Below are positions 1 to 5,947 of a stretch of DNA of 7,343 nucleotides, one piece after another (position 1 is the first letter of the stretch; each line of letters opens with the position of its first letter). Under the pieces are notes generated by a model. That model was not told the DNA's origin. It saw only the letters and a program-made list of their open reading frames with translations, and ran no database searches. Both the position numbers and the translations under genes were made by a program. Source of the stretch: Actinomycetota bacterium (GTDB lineage: Bacteria; Actinomycetota; Actinomycetes; Nanopelagicales; Nanopelagicaceae); assembly GCA_947480465.1 (NCBI GenBank), contig CANKCT010000041.1, positions 1 to 7,343 of the forward strand, given 5' to 3'.

Positions 1-932
1 GCTTCAATAGTTTTGATAACCTCTTGCGAAGGCCTAGAGCCAATCCAATTTCGAGTAAGTTCCTCGAGAGCATCTCTGTTTTCAAATCGGGCTTGAAATG
101 ATTGGAATCTTGGATCTCCACCACCGCCGACAGTTTCAATTAATCTTCCAGCAACGGATTCTGCCGATGCCGAAAGTGCAACCCAGACCCCATCAGAACA
201 TTGATATGTACCTCTAGGAATTGAGTACGGAATGCTAGAACCTAACCTTGGTTGCAAATAACCTAATGAATCCCATGCTGCTGGCAACGGACCCATGATT
301 TGTAAAACAGAATCGACAAGATCGATATCAACGACCTGCCCCTGACCGGTTTGTTTGGCGTGAAAAATCGCCATCATGGCCGAGAAAGATCCGACAAGAG
401 CGGTCACTTCATCGGTAAGTGCAATCGGAGGAAGCAAAGGTCCTCCATCAGGCTCTCCTAACAAACCTGAAAGCCCAGATAGCGCCTCAGCAATCGTTGC
501 AAAACCAGGTTTTTGTGCATATGGACCCGTCTGCCCAAAACCTGAAACTCGAAGGATTACCAACTTCGGATTTCGCTTAATGAGCTCTTCTGGATCTAAC
601 CCTAAATGTTCAAGTTTTCCGGGCCGCATGTTTTCGATGAGCAAGTCTGCCGTCGAAATCAACTCCAAAAGAATTTCTAACTCTGATTGCTTCTTCAAAT
701 CAAGGACAAGAGAACGCTTTCCTCGGTTAACAAGTTTCCACCATAAAGAATCTGATTCTCCAGGGCGAGTCCAGCCCATGCTGCGAGTTGAATCACCTGC
801 AGGTCGTTCAATTTTTATAACATCTGCGCCGTAGTCAGCAAAATATTTTGCTACACCTGGTCCGGCAACCACGGTTGCTAAATCAATAACTTTTATACCT
901 ACCAATGGTCCTTGGCGATCTCTGTTTCCCAT
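1..932 (-). CDS. Class III CoA-transferase (CaiB/BaiF family), 3' end beyond the window
   Basis: This enzyme family moves CoA between carboxylic acids through an aspartyl-CoA thioester. The 310 visible codons run uninterrupted from ATG 932 to the left edge, so the C-terminal part is missing. Seen in the sequence: an N-terminal Rossmann-like start with VVAGPGVAKYFADYGADVIK at residues 21-40 followed by IERP (family pattern AGP...LADxGADVIKxE), IENMRPG at 99-105, GFGQTGPY at 131-138, and TGQGQVVDIDL at 195-205. Asp174, in ALTDEVTALVGS, aligns with the catalytic aspartate of formyl-CoA transferase (Asp169). The start is supported by AGGTG five bases upstream and by a one-base overlap (TGATG) with the MaoC stop codon, which implies translational coupling. 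The neighbouring hydratase suggests that the product thioester is hydrated or dehydrated. The family is clear; the acid substrate is unknown (succinate, mesaconate or a hydroxy acid are all possible). Confidence 0.93.
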   Translation of the reverse strand, partial: MGNRDRQGPLVGIKVIDLATVVAGPGVAKYFADYGADVIKIERPAGDSTRSMGWTRPGESDSLWWKLVNRGKRSLVLDLKKQSELEILLELISTADLLIENMRPGKLEHLGLDPEELIKRNPKLVILRVSGFGQTGPYAQKPGFATIAEALSGLSGLLGEPDGGPLLPPIALTDEVTALVGSFSAMMAIFHAKQTGQGQVVDIDLVDSVLQIMGPLPAAWDSLGYLQPRLGSSIPYSIPRGTYQCSDGVWVALSASAESVAGRLIETVGGGGDPRFQSFQARFENRDALEELTRNWIGSRPSQEVIKTIE

Positions 933-1417
933 CAGTTCACCTGCTTAAGAGGAAGTAAAACAGAGCGTTCAAATGTGCAGACAACTTCTCTATTTTGATT
1001 TGTGCCGGTTGTTTTTACAGTGAGGATTCCTTGATTAGGTTTACTATTCGAAACTCGTTTGTTCAATACTTCAGTATGAGCATAAATAGTGTCACCATGA
1101 AATACGGGGAGTATGTGATTAAGTTCCTTGACTCCCAAACTTGCAATTGCTTTACCTGAAATATCGTTAACTGACATACCTGTTAATAGGGCATAAATAT
1201 ATGTTCCTAGAACTAAATTCTTGCCGCTAGGTAATTCGTTTTTTGCATAATTACTATCAATATGAATTGGACTGCCAGCCATGGTGAGCATGCTAAAAAT
1301 ATGATCTTCCGATTCTGTAATTGTCTTACCCGGCCAATGCTTATAAATATCCCCAACTTCAAACTCGTCAAAGAAGCGGCCATAGCGATCAGAACGAGCG
1401 TCAAATTCGCGTGTCAT
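932..1417 (-). CDS. MaoC-family acyl-CoA hydratase/dehydratase (single hot-dog domain)
   Basis: A 161-residue single hot-dog protein of the MaoC dehydratase type, predicted to add water to or remove it from a short acyl-CoA. Seen: GRFFDEFEVGDIY at residues 13-25, TITESE at 32-37, the active-site stretch FSMLTMAGSPIHID at 41-54, and PVFHGDTIYAHTEVL at 104-118 followed by SNSKPNQG, all typical of stand-alone MaoC enzymes paired with CaiB-type transferases (mesaconyl-CoA hydratase-like). His52 of the PxHxD motif is present. The residue five before it, Asp in PhaJ-type hydratases and often Asn in this subgroup, is Ala47, and the Asn three before it is Ser49. The start at 1417 has GAGGG six bases upstream. 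It is the first gene of the minus-strand operon and overlaps the transferase by one base. Family confident, substrate unknown. Confidence 0.9.
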   Translation of the reverse strand: MTREFDARSDRYGRFFDEFEVGDIYKHWPGKTITESEDHIFSMLTMAGSPIHIDSNYAKNELPSGKNLVLGTYIYALLTGMSVNDISGKAIASLGVKELNHILPVFHGDTIYAHTEVLNKRVSNSKPNQGILTVKTTGTNQNREVVCTFERSVLLPLKQVN

Positions 1418-1423
1418 ATGCAG

Positions 1424-1428
1424 CCCTC
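1424..1428 (-). promoter_or_regulatory. Ribosome binding site for the MaoC gene
   Basis: GAGGG on the minus strand lies six bases before ATG 1417. It supports this start and contrasts with the opposite-strand gene, which has no ribosome binding site. Confidence 0.6.
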
Positions 1429-1455
1429 GCCGTTATCCAATCTTTAAGTGCCCTT

Positions 1456-1484
1456 AACCTACAGAAAAGAAGATTTTTAGTCAA
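1456..1484 (-). promoter_or_regulatory. Candidate promoter of the MaoC/CoA-transferase operon
   Basis: On the minus strand, TTGACT (1484-1479) is followed after 17 bases by TAGGTT (1461-1456), a TAnnnT-type -10 box. Transcription would begin near 1449 and leave a leader of roughly 30 bases before ATG 1417, enough for the GAGGG ribosome site. The -35 hexamer is one arm of the palindrome at 1478-1495. The -10 is a mediocre match (3 of 6), so this is less certain than the opposing promoter. Confidence 0.45.
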
Positions 1485-1495
1485 TCGGTTGACTA
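1478..1495. promoter_or_regulatory. CG-centred palindromic operator between divergent promoters
   Basis: The 18 bases TAGTCAATCGGTTGACTA form an inverted repeat with perfect 7-base arms (1478-1484 and 1489-1495) around TCGG. The core AATCGGTT matches the AAnCGnTT pattern common in LacI-family operators. Each arm contains TTGACT read outward, so both -35 boxes of the two divergent promoters lie inside the site. A bound protein would be expected to block both directions at once. The LacI-family gene starting at 6781 is a plausible binder, but the link is inferred. Confidence 0.6.
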
Positions 1496-1518
1496 GCGGC
1501 TTCTGCTTACTTTATATT
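1489..1518 (+). promoter_or_regulatory. Promoter of the enolase-superfamily gene, probably leaderless
   Basis: TTGACT (1489-1494) is separated by 18 bases from TATATT (1513-1518), or by 17 from the overlapping TTATAT. Six bases after TATATT comes the GTG start at 1525, where transcription itself would be expected to begin. No Shine-Dalgarno sequence precedes the start, in agreement with a leaderless message as is common in actinobacteria. Confidence 0.65.
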
Positions 1519-1524
1519 TAATGT

Positions 1525-2661
1525 GTGTCTAACTCTACGGTGACTCAACTAAGTGCCGCAACAGTTGAGGCTGAATTACCAGCCCCGGTTGTGTTTGGCG
1601 ATTGGATTATGCGAACACGAGAGTTTGCAGTGGTCAAAGTAGTTTTAAGTTCTGGGGTTGAAGGTTGGGCCTTTGGGCTTACTCGTGATGGAGCTGTTGC
1701 CGAGCAAATCAGAAAGACATTGCGAAACATATATGTTGGCACATCTTCAAAGGATTTAGAAACTACTTTCAAGACTGCACAACGACGAAGTTTGGCATCT
1801 CATTCTGCTGGTGTAGGACTTAGAGCACTTTCTCTTGTTGATTTAGCAATGTGGGACGCTTGTGCAAAAGAAGCAGGTCAATCTATTGCAAAATTCTTAA
1901 ATGGAGATAGACCGCAAATGCCAGCAACAGCAATTATTGGTTACCCCCCGGCCACCATGGGAGCTCAAGAGGTATTTGACCAAGTCAAAGATTTATATAG
2001 TCAAGGCTGGCGAAGATTTAAAGCACCAGTAGGGACAAGTAATCAAGCTACGGCCGACAGACTTCTTGCTGCAAGAAAAGCAGCGCCTGATGCCTGGATC
2101 GGCTGTGATGCTGCTTGGATCTATAACGATGTTGCATCGGCACTAGAACTTTTGGATTTATTGAAGGAAGTAAATCTCGGATGGTTTGAAGATATTTTTC
2201 CACCAGGTAATGCTCAAATTGTTGCCAATCTGCGAGCAAGTACAAATATTCCAATTGCAATGGGGGATGAACAAGGCGGTATTTATTACCCAGAAGCGCT
2301 GATTGCCAAAAATGCTGTCGATGTAGTTCGAATTGATTTAACTTGTATGGGCGGGATAACGGGAGGCCGAAGAATTGTGGATGAGTGTTTGAGCACAAAT
2401 GTAGCGTTTGCCGCGCATATGTTTGCTCATGTACATAGCCAAGTTTTTGGTGCTTGGGGCTTTACGGATGTTCCGATTGAGTGGGGAGTTCCTTGGACGG
2501 GAGTGGATCCTTATGCCGATAGTTTAGAACAGCCCAAAATATTGACCGGTGGGCTTATGGAACCTTTGAGCGAAAAACCTGGTTTTGGGGACTTGGTAAA
2601 TTTCGACTGGGTAAAGACTCAGAAGTGCATAGACCCAGAAGGGATCTTAGTGAGTAAATGA
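1525..2661 (+). CDS. Enolase-superfamily acid-sugar dehydratase/racemase (mandelate racemase-like)
   Basis: This 378-residue protein has the usual length and two-domain plan of the mandelate racemase/muconate lactonizing group: an N-terminal capping domain to about residue 125, then a TIM-like barrel. These enzymes use Mg2+ to abstract a proton next to a carboxylate. Metal ligands are visible at the ends of strands 3-5: Asp195 (GCDAAW), Glu222 (WFEDIFPP) and Glu249 (GDEQGG). The Asp-His dyad is present as Asp271 (RIDLTCMGGIT) and His298 (AAHMF), and Glu319 (VPIEWG) fits the strand 8 acid. The strand 2 motif, usually KxK, reads K166-A-P168, so the second lysine is replaced by proline and only the His-side base is obvious. 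This fits a stereospecific dehydratase more than a racemase. The GTG start at 1525 follows from the promoter spacing. The stop overlaps the next gene's ATG. Substrate unknown. Confidence 0.9.
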   Translation: MSNSTVTQLSAATVEAELPAPVVFGDWIMRTREFAVVKVVLSSGVEGWAFGLTRDGAVAEQIRKTLRNIYVGTSSKDLETTFKTAQRRSLASHSAGVGLRALSLVDLAMWDACAKEAGQSIAKFLNGDRPQMPATAIIGYPPATMGAQEVFDQVKDLYSQGWRRFKAPVGTSNQATADRLLAARKAAPDAWIGCDAAWIYNDVASALELLDLLKEVNLGWFEDIFPPGNAQIVANLRASTNIPIAMGDEQGGIYYPEALIAKNAVDVVRIDLTCMGGITGGRRIVDECLSTNVAFAAHMFAHVHSQVFGAWGFTDVPIEWGVPWTGVDPYADSLEQPKILTGGLMEPLSEKPGFGDLVNFDWVKTQKCIDPEGILVSK

Positions 2662-3524
2662 AACTTGCATGCGGGGACCACAGTTTTCCATTACTTGATC
2701 ATGAGTCCACAATAGATTTAATTGCTGGAATGGGTTTTGAGGGTTTTGACCTAGCACTCATGGGCAATCGCTCACATATAAGACCGGAACACATTAGAAG
2801 TGATATCCCGTTTGCTGCTGACACAATCGGAAAATCAATCCGCCGTAGAGGTTTAGAAATTAGCGATGTGTTTTCAATTCCCTGGACAACTTTTGACACC
2901 ATGGCACCCAATAATCCTGATCCAGAAGAGAAAATCGCTTCACGCAAATTATTTGAAGATCTTCTTGAATTTACTTTGCGTATAAAAGCTCCAGGTATAA
3001 CCATGGTTCCCGGAATAGATTTTGAGTCTTTGGGTCATGAAAGATCTTTAGAGTTAGCTGCCGAAGAGTTGCAGTGGCGTGCTGCAAAAATGAAAACTGA
3101 AGGTTTGCGCTTCAGCGTTGAATGTCATATTGGTTCGGTAGCTGCATCACCAGAAGATACTTTAACTTTACTAAAGTTAGCACCAGATCTGAAATTAACA
3201 TTGGATTACACACATTTTATTGCGCCAGGTTATTTGCAAGAAGATATTGATCGGCTCGCTCCATATGCTGGTCATGCGCAAATTCGTGGAGGTCGCCCAG
3301 GTGCGGGTCAGTGCTCCATGAAAGAGAACACTATTGACTATGAATCTGTAGTTTCTGTCTTAGATCAATCTGGTTACGACGGCTATCTCGCAGTTGAATA
3401 TGTATGGATTGATTGGGAAAACATGAATCGCTGTGACGTTGTTTCAGAAAGCGTTTTAATGCGGGATCGGCTCAAGGCCGCATTGGCTGGCGAAAAATGG
3501 ATTTATCCAGAGTCATCAACCTAG
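2658..3524 (+). CDS. Xylose isomerase-like TIM-barrel protein (sugar phosphate isomerase/epimerase family)
   Basis: A 288-residue protein of the AP endonuclease 2/xylose isomerase-like TIM-barrel family (COG1082 type), which contains sugar epimerases, isomerases and inosose dehydratases that bind a divalent metal. Seen: the opening strand with KLACGDHSFPLLD at residues 2-14, GMGFEGFDLAL at 24-34, candidate metal ligands Glu155 (SVECHIGS), Asp183 and His186 (TLDYTHF), His206 (GHAQIRGG) and Glu247 (LAVEYVW). This Glu-Asp-His-Glu order is the family signature. ATG 2658 overlaps the upstream TGA in ATGA and no strong ribosome site precedes it, so translation is probably coupled to the enolase-superfamily gene and the two very likely act on the same compound. 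It could isomerise, epimerise or dehydrate that compound; sequence alone does not decide. Confidence 0.88.
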   Translation: MKLACGDHSFPLLDHESTIDLIAGMGFEGFDLALMGNRSHIRPEHIRSDIPFAADTIGKSIRRRGLEISDVFSIPWTTFDTMAPNNPDPEEKIASRKLFEDLLEFTLRIKAPGITMVPGIDFESLGHERSLELAAEELQWRAAKMKTEGLRFSVECHIGSVAASPEDTLTLLKLAPDLKLTLDYTHFIAPGYLQEDIDRLAPYAGHAQIRGGRPGAGQCSMKENTIDYESVVSVLDQSGYDGYLAVEYVWIDWENMNRCDVVSESVLMRDRLKAALAGEKWIYPESST

Positions 3525-3560
3525 ATAATTCGAGTATTGCGTTAGTGAAGCGAACTATCT
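3523..3560. terminator. Inverted repeat at the convergent gene ends, weak terminator candidate
   Basis: AGATAATTCG (3523-3532) and CGAACTATCT (3551-3560) pair at nine of ten positions around an 18-base loop. The repeat straddles the 17-bp gap between the two convergent stop codons, the right place for a shared terminator. The stem is AT-rich and no T-run follows in either direction, so intrinsic termination is doubtful. Confidence 0.25.
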
Positions 3561-4123
3561 GCATCACCGATAGTCCAGGAAGTGAACTCACCGATTAAAT
3601 TTGGCCCAGTAGGCGCGCAAAGATACGGTCCGGCTTGCCAGGACAAATTTTGATCTAGTGGTGCCACGCGGACCATTTGAAAATCCCCGTCAGATTTTGC
3701 TCGAATCGTCAGCGCATTACCTTGGCGACTTGCCCGAATAGTTACTAGCTTGCCGAACCACTCTGGCACAGGTGCAGTAGACCAGTCGGAATTATTAATT
3801 GTGACTACTGCCCCTAGTTGTGGAGATCCATCAGATTGCTCAACAGATGCTTTAATCCAATTTTCCTCATCCGCATAAACAAAAATTCCACACTGATCAA
3901 AATTTTGTGTGTAGTTCAAACGAAATGTAACTTCCATTGCAGTACCGTCGTCAAAATTCCTCAGTAATGCGTGGCCATCATCATGCACAAAGTTGTAGGA
4001 AGTATTTCTCCACCAATCACTGCCTTCAGCAGCCTTGACTAGAAGTTGATTTTCATTATTTTCTAGCGCGATTGGGTCCCGTGACCAGGTTCCTGAAGTC
4101 CAACTCAATACCTGACTATTCAT
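3542..4123 (-). CDS. DUF1349 concanavalin A-like protein of unknown function
   Basis: A 193-residue cytoplasmic protein of the DUF1349 family (concanavalin A-like beta-sandwich), whose biochemical role is not established. Seen: an N-terminal W (SWTSGTWSRDP), DWWRNTSYNF at residues 36-45, the family core FDQCGIFVYADEENWIKASVE at 75-95, VVTINNSDWS at 106-115, and GPYLCAPTG at 165-173. No signal peptide or membrane segment is visible. The start at 4123 is preferred to the longer in-frame start at 4207 because GAGGAG lies six bases before it and because it avoids overlapping IclR; the extra 28 residues show no family similarity. It sits 13 bp behind the IclR gene and is probably co-transcribed. 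A ligand-binding or carbohydrate-related role is possible because the fold resembles lectins and glycan-active proteins, but this is inference. Confidence 0.88.
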   Translation of the reverse strand: MNSQVLSWTSGTWSRDPIALENNENQLLVKAAEGSDWWRNTSYNFVHDDGHALLRNFDDGTAMEVTFRLNYTQNFDQCGIFVYADEENWIKASVEQSDGSPQLGAVVTINNSDWSTAPVPEWFGKLVTIRASRQGNALTIRAKSDGDFQMVRVAPLDQNLSWQAGPYLCAPTGPNLIGEFTSWTIGDADSSLH

Positions 4124-4129
4124 AGTAAT

Positions 4130-4135
4130 CTCCTC
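4130..4135 (-). promoter_or_regulatory. Ribosome binding site deciding the DUF1349 start
   Basis: GAGGAG on the minus strand, six bases before ATG 4123, lies in the 13-bp gap after the IclR stop. It is one of the two strongest Shine-Dalgarno matches in the window and fixes the start at 4123 rather than 4207. Confidence 0.75.
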
Positions 4136-4136
4136 A

Positions 4137-4901
4137 TTATTTACTACCCGATAGAAGTCTTTCGGCATGCCCCTTTGATGCCCAAATACTGCGCAGAAGG
4201 GAATCAAACTCTATATTAAATCGAGAAGTAGGAGCTGACACAGTTAATGCTGCAATCAAATGTCCAGAAGCTAAAACCGGCACAGATAAACAAGAAACAT
4301 CAGTTGCAAATTCTTCTAAATCAGTTGCGTAGCCTTTCTGGAGAATTTCATCGAGCTCTTTTTCAAGTGCGCTTGCATTATCTATAGTATTTGGTGTGAT
4401 TGCATCAAGCGGATTAGCATATAAATACTCTTCACGCAGATTAGGGCGAGCATAAGCAAGCATGATTTTTCCTGAAGCCCGCGCATGTGCAAAATTCTGG
4501 GATCCATGCGCAAGTGGTGCGACCCGTACTGGGCGAGAACTAGAAACCGTAACTACAACTTCGATTTTTCCGTTTCTCCAGGCCGTCATGTAACTAGTTT
4601 CATTTGTAATCTTTGCTAATTCTCGAACTGCAGGTTCAAGAACTCTTAATGGTTCACCTTGCTCTAGGTATGAATCCGACAACGCTCCGATTGCTGGGCC
4701 AAGCCGGTAGCCCTCCCGGTCGAGTTTGACCAGTGCCCCTAGATCTACCAAAACGCGAAGCAGATGGTAAGTACTAGGCAAAGGCGTTTGTGTTAATTGG
4801 GCGAGCTCTTTTGGCGTTATCGGCCCTGGTAATTCAGCAATTTTCAAAAGTGCTGCAAAAGCTTTTTGAATAGAACCAAGGGCTGGTTCAGACGTCGACA
4901 T
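4137..4901 (-). CDS. IclR-family transcriptional regulator
   Basis: A 254-residue protein of standard IclR length. Residues 7-70 form the winged helix-turn-helix (SIQKAFAALLKIAE, then ITPKELAQLTQTPLPSTYHL, then the wing at LVKLDREGYRLGPA). Residues 75-250 form the effector domain, with HARASGKIMLAY at 139-150 and the family signature GYATDLEEF, SCLSVPVLASGHLIAALTVS and APTSRF between 190 and 228. IclR proteins respond to small carboxylic acids or sugar-acid metabolites and commonly control adjacent catabolic genes. Here the divergent SDR pair and the gene's own promoter are the likely targets. No ribosome site precedes ATG 4901, which lies seven bases after a TATAGT -10 box, so the message is probably leaderless. 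Family assignment is firm; activator or repressor mode is unknown. Confidence 0.95.
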   Translation of the reverse strand: MSTSEPALGSIQKAFAALLKIAELPGPITPKELAQLTQTPLPSTYHLLRVLVDLGALVKLDREGYRLGPAIGALSDSYLEQGEPLRVLEPAVRELAKITNETSYMTAWRNGKIEVVVTVSSSRPVRVAPLAHGSQNFAHARASGKIMLAYARPNLREEYLYANPLDAITPNTIDNASALEKELDEILQKGYATDLEEFATDVSCLSVPVLASGHLIAALTVSAPTSRFNIEFDSLLRSIWASKGHAERLLSGSK

Positions 4902-4908
4902 AATTCGA

Positions 4909-4938
4909 ACTATACCGAGATGCTAACTATTTTATCAA
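4909..4938 (-). promoter_or_regulatory. Promoter of the IclR gene, probably leaderless
   Basis: On the minus strand TTGATA (4938-4933), an 18-base spacer and TATAGT (4914-4909) form a good sigma-70-type promoter. ATG 4901 begins seven bases after the -10 box, where transcription should start, and no Shine-Dalgarno sequence fits between them. Confidence 0.6.
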
Positions 4939-4943
4939 TAGGC

Positions 4944-5020
4944 AATAATTTCTACTCTTTAAATCACAAAATTATCTACCATTTAACATTGACTCAACAG
5001 ATTGATAGGAATAATCTACC
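4944..5020. promoter_or_regulatory. Three short repeats, candidate IclR binding region
   Basis: AATAATTTCTACTC (4944-4957), AATTATCTACC (4970-4980) and AATAATCTACC (5010-5020) are related direct repeats in the IclR/SDR intergenic region; the last two match at 10 of 11 positions and are 40 bp apart. Two inverted repeats overlap them: ATAATTT (4945-4951) with AAATTAT (4969-4975), and AGATT (4999-5003) with AATCT (5013-5017). The last repeat overlaps the predicted -10 of the SDR promoter. Binding by the adjacent IclR protein is inferred; the region is AT-rich, so some similarity may be chance. Confidence 0.4.
4989..5017 (+). promoter_or_regulatory. Candidate promoter of the SDR pair
   Basis: TTGACT (4989-4994), 17 bases, then TAATCT (5012-5017), a TAnnnT -10 box. 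Transcription would start near 5024, giving a leader of about 20 bases that holds the AGGTGG ribosome site. The -10 overlaps the third repeat of the presumed regulator site, as expected for regulated expression. Confidence 0.5.
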
Positions 5021-5032
5021 GAAAGAAATGCT

Positions 5033-5038
5033 AGGTGG
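5033..5038 (+). promoter_or_regulatory. Ribosome binding site deciding the first SDR start
   Basis: AGGTGG is six bases before ATG 5045. Later in-frame ATGs at 5096 and 5108 have only distant or weak purine runs in front, so the longer protein is favoured. Confidence 0.65.
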
Positions 5039-5044
5039 ACTTAA

Positions 5045-5947
5045 ATGGTGCACGGAAAACTAAACCAGAGACTACGGGGAAGTTTGACTCTGAGAATGGG
5101 TGATGAAATGAATGTAGCAGCTCAAAGCGGTCCGGATGTAGCAATTATTGCCGGCTCGAGTTCAGGAGTAGGTGCGGCCACAGTCGCCAGAATGGTGAGC
5201 AGAGGTGTGAATGTTTTAGGCATAGATAGATCTGATGTCGTGCCAACTCTGCCATTAGGCGCAACAGGAAAATATACACATGTCACTGCCGACGCTGGAA
5301 GTGAAAAAGTGTGGCTCGAAGTCTTAGATAAATGTCGATCACTCTATGGCGCAGATCCAAATTCAATAGTTTTTTGTGCAGCTGTTCTCGTTATTGGAAG
5401 CGTAGTAACTCTTGACGAAAAAGCCTGGCACGATATTTTCGAAACCAATGTTTTTGGGCCAGCTCGCGCATTGCGTAATGTAATTCCACGAATGGCTGCA
5501 CGAGGTGGTGGAACAGTTGTATTTGTGAATAGCAGCGTAGGACATATGGCAGAACAGAATCTCGCAGCATATGCTTCTTCAAAAGGTGCTGGATTAATGC
5601 TCATGAAATCTGCGGCCGTAGATCATGCGCGTCAAGGAATTCGTGTCAATGCAGTTTGCCCAGGATCGATTATGACTCCATTCTTTCTGCGCCACGTAGA
5701 TGCTGCTCCAGATCCTAAAGAGTTCCTCGAAACTAAAACCTCAAGGCACCCTGCTGGCAGATTATTAGAACCTGACGATGTTGCCGCCGTGGTGGATTTC
5801 TTAGCCAGCCCTGCCTCTCTAGGCATGACGGGGGTTGCAGTTCCAGTCGATGGTGGCTTAACAGCGGCTTATGATTTTTATGTTGATCAAGCTCTGGAAG
5901 AGGCCGAAGAATCCCAACGGAGATTTTCAATTACGGAAAATAAGTGA
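5045..5947 (+). CDS. Short-chain dehydrogenase/reductase (SDR family) with N- and C-terminal extensions
   Basis: A classical Rossmann-fold SDR of 300 residues, longer than the usual 250. Seen: the cofactor glycine motif AGSSSGVG at residues 36-43, Asp61 at the end of strand 2 (GIDRS), which favours NAD(H) over NADP(H), Asn135 (ETNVFG), Ser163/Ser164, and catalytic Tyr176-Lys180 (YASSK), then CPGSIMTPF at 205-213 and PVDGG at 267-271. The NNAG motif is altered to FCAA (110-113). About 30 residues precede the first strand, and a charged tail (EEAEESQRRF) follows residue 280; neither is typical. The start is set by AGGTGG; ATG 5096 or 5108 would give a more ordinary N-terminus. It probably oxidises or reduces a hydroxyl or keto group of the pathway intermediate. 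It overlaps the next SDR by four bases and is divergent from IclR. Confidence 0.9.
   Translation: MVHGKLNQRLRGSLTLRMGDEMNVAAQSGPDVAIIAGSSSGVGAATVARMVSRGVNVLGIDRSDVVPTLPLGATGKYTHVTADAGSEKVWLEVLDKCRSLYGADPNSIVFCAAVLVIGSVVTLDEKAWHDIFETNVFGPARALRNVIPRMAARGGGTVVFVNSSVGHMAEQNLAAYASSKGAGLMLMKSAAVDHARQGIRVNAVCPGSIMTPFFLRHVDAAPDPKEFLETKTSRHPAGRLLEPDDVAAVVDFLASPASLGMTGVAVPVDGGLTAAYDFYVDQALEEAEESQRRFSITENK

Noticed and set aside
376..834. A 152-codon open frame on the plus strand
   Set aside because: It is antisense to the CoA-transferase, whose minus-strand frame shows the full family motif set including the catalytic Asp. The plus-strand translation is Ser/Pro-rich with no recognisable domain.
2048..2398. 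A 116-codon open frame on the minus strand inside the enolase-superfamily gene
   Set aside because: The opposite strand holds the metal ligands and catalytic dyad. The shadow frame has no ribosome site and no domain.
3542..4123. A functional link between DUF1349, which some databases label as regulation of enolase, and the nearby enolase-superfamily gene
   Set aside because: The label derives from a yeast protein affecting glycolytic enolase. The gene here is a mandelate racemase-type enzyme, so the name match is not evidence.
4124..4207. Longer start for the DUF1349 gene at 4207
   Set aside because: It would overlap the conserved end of IclR, adds residues unlike the family, and ignores the strong GAGGAG before 4123.
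5084..5095. A second TTGACT near the start of the first SDR as a promoter for a shorter protein
   Set aside because: It lies inside the coding frame that begins with a good ribosome site at 5033-5038, and no suitably spaced TAnnnT box ahead of ATG 5096 or 5108 was found.
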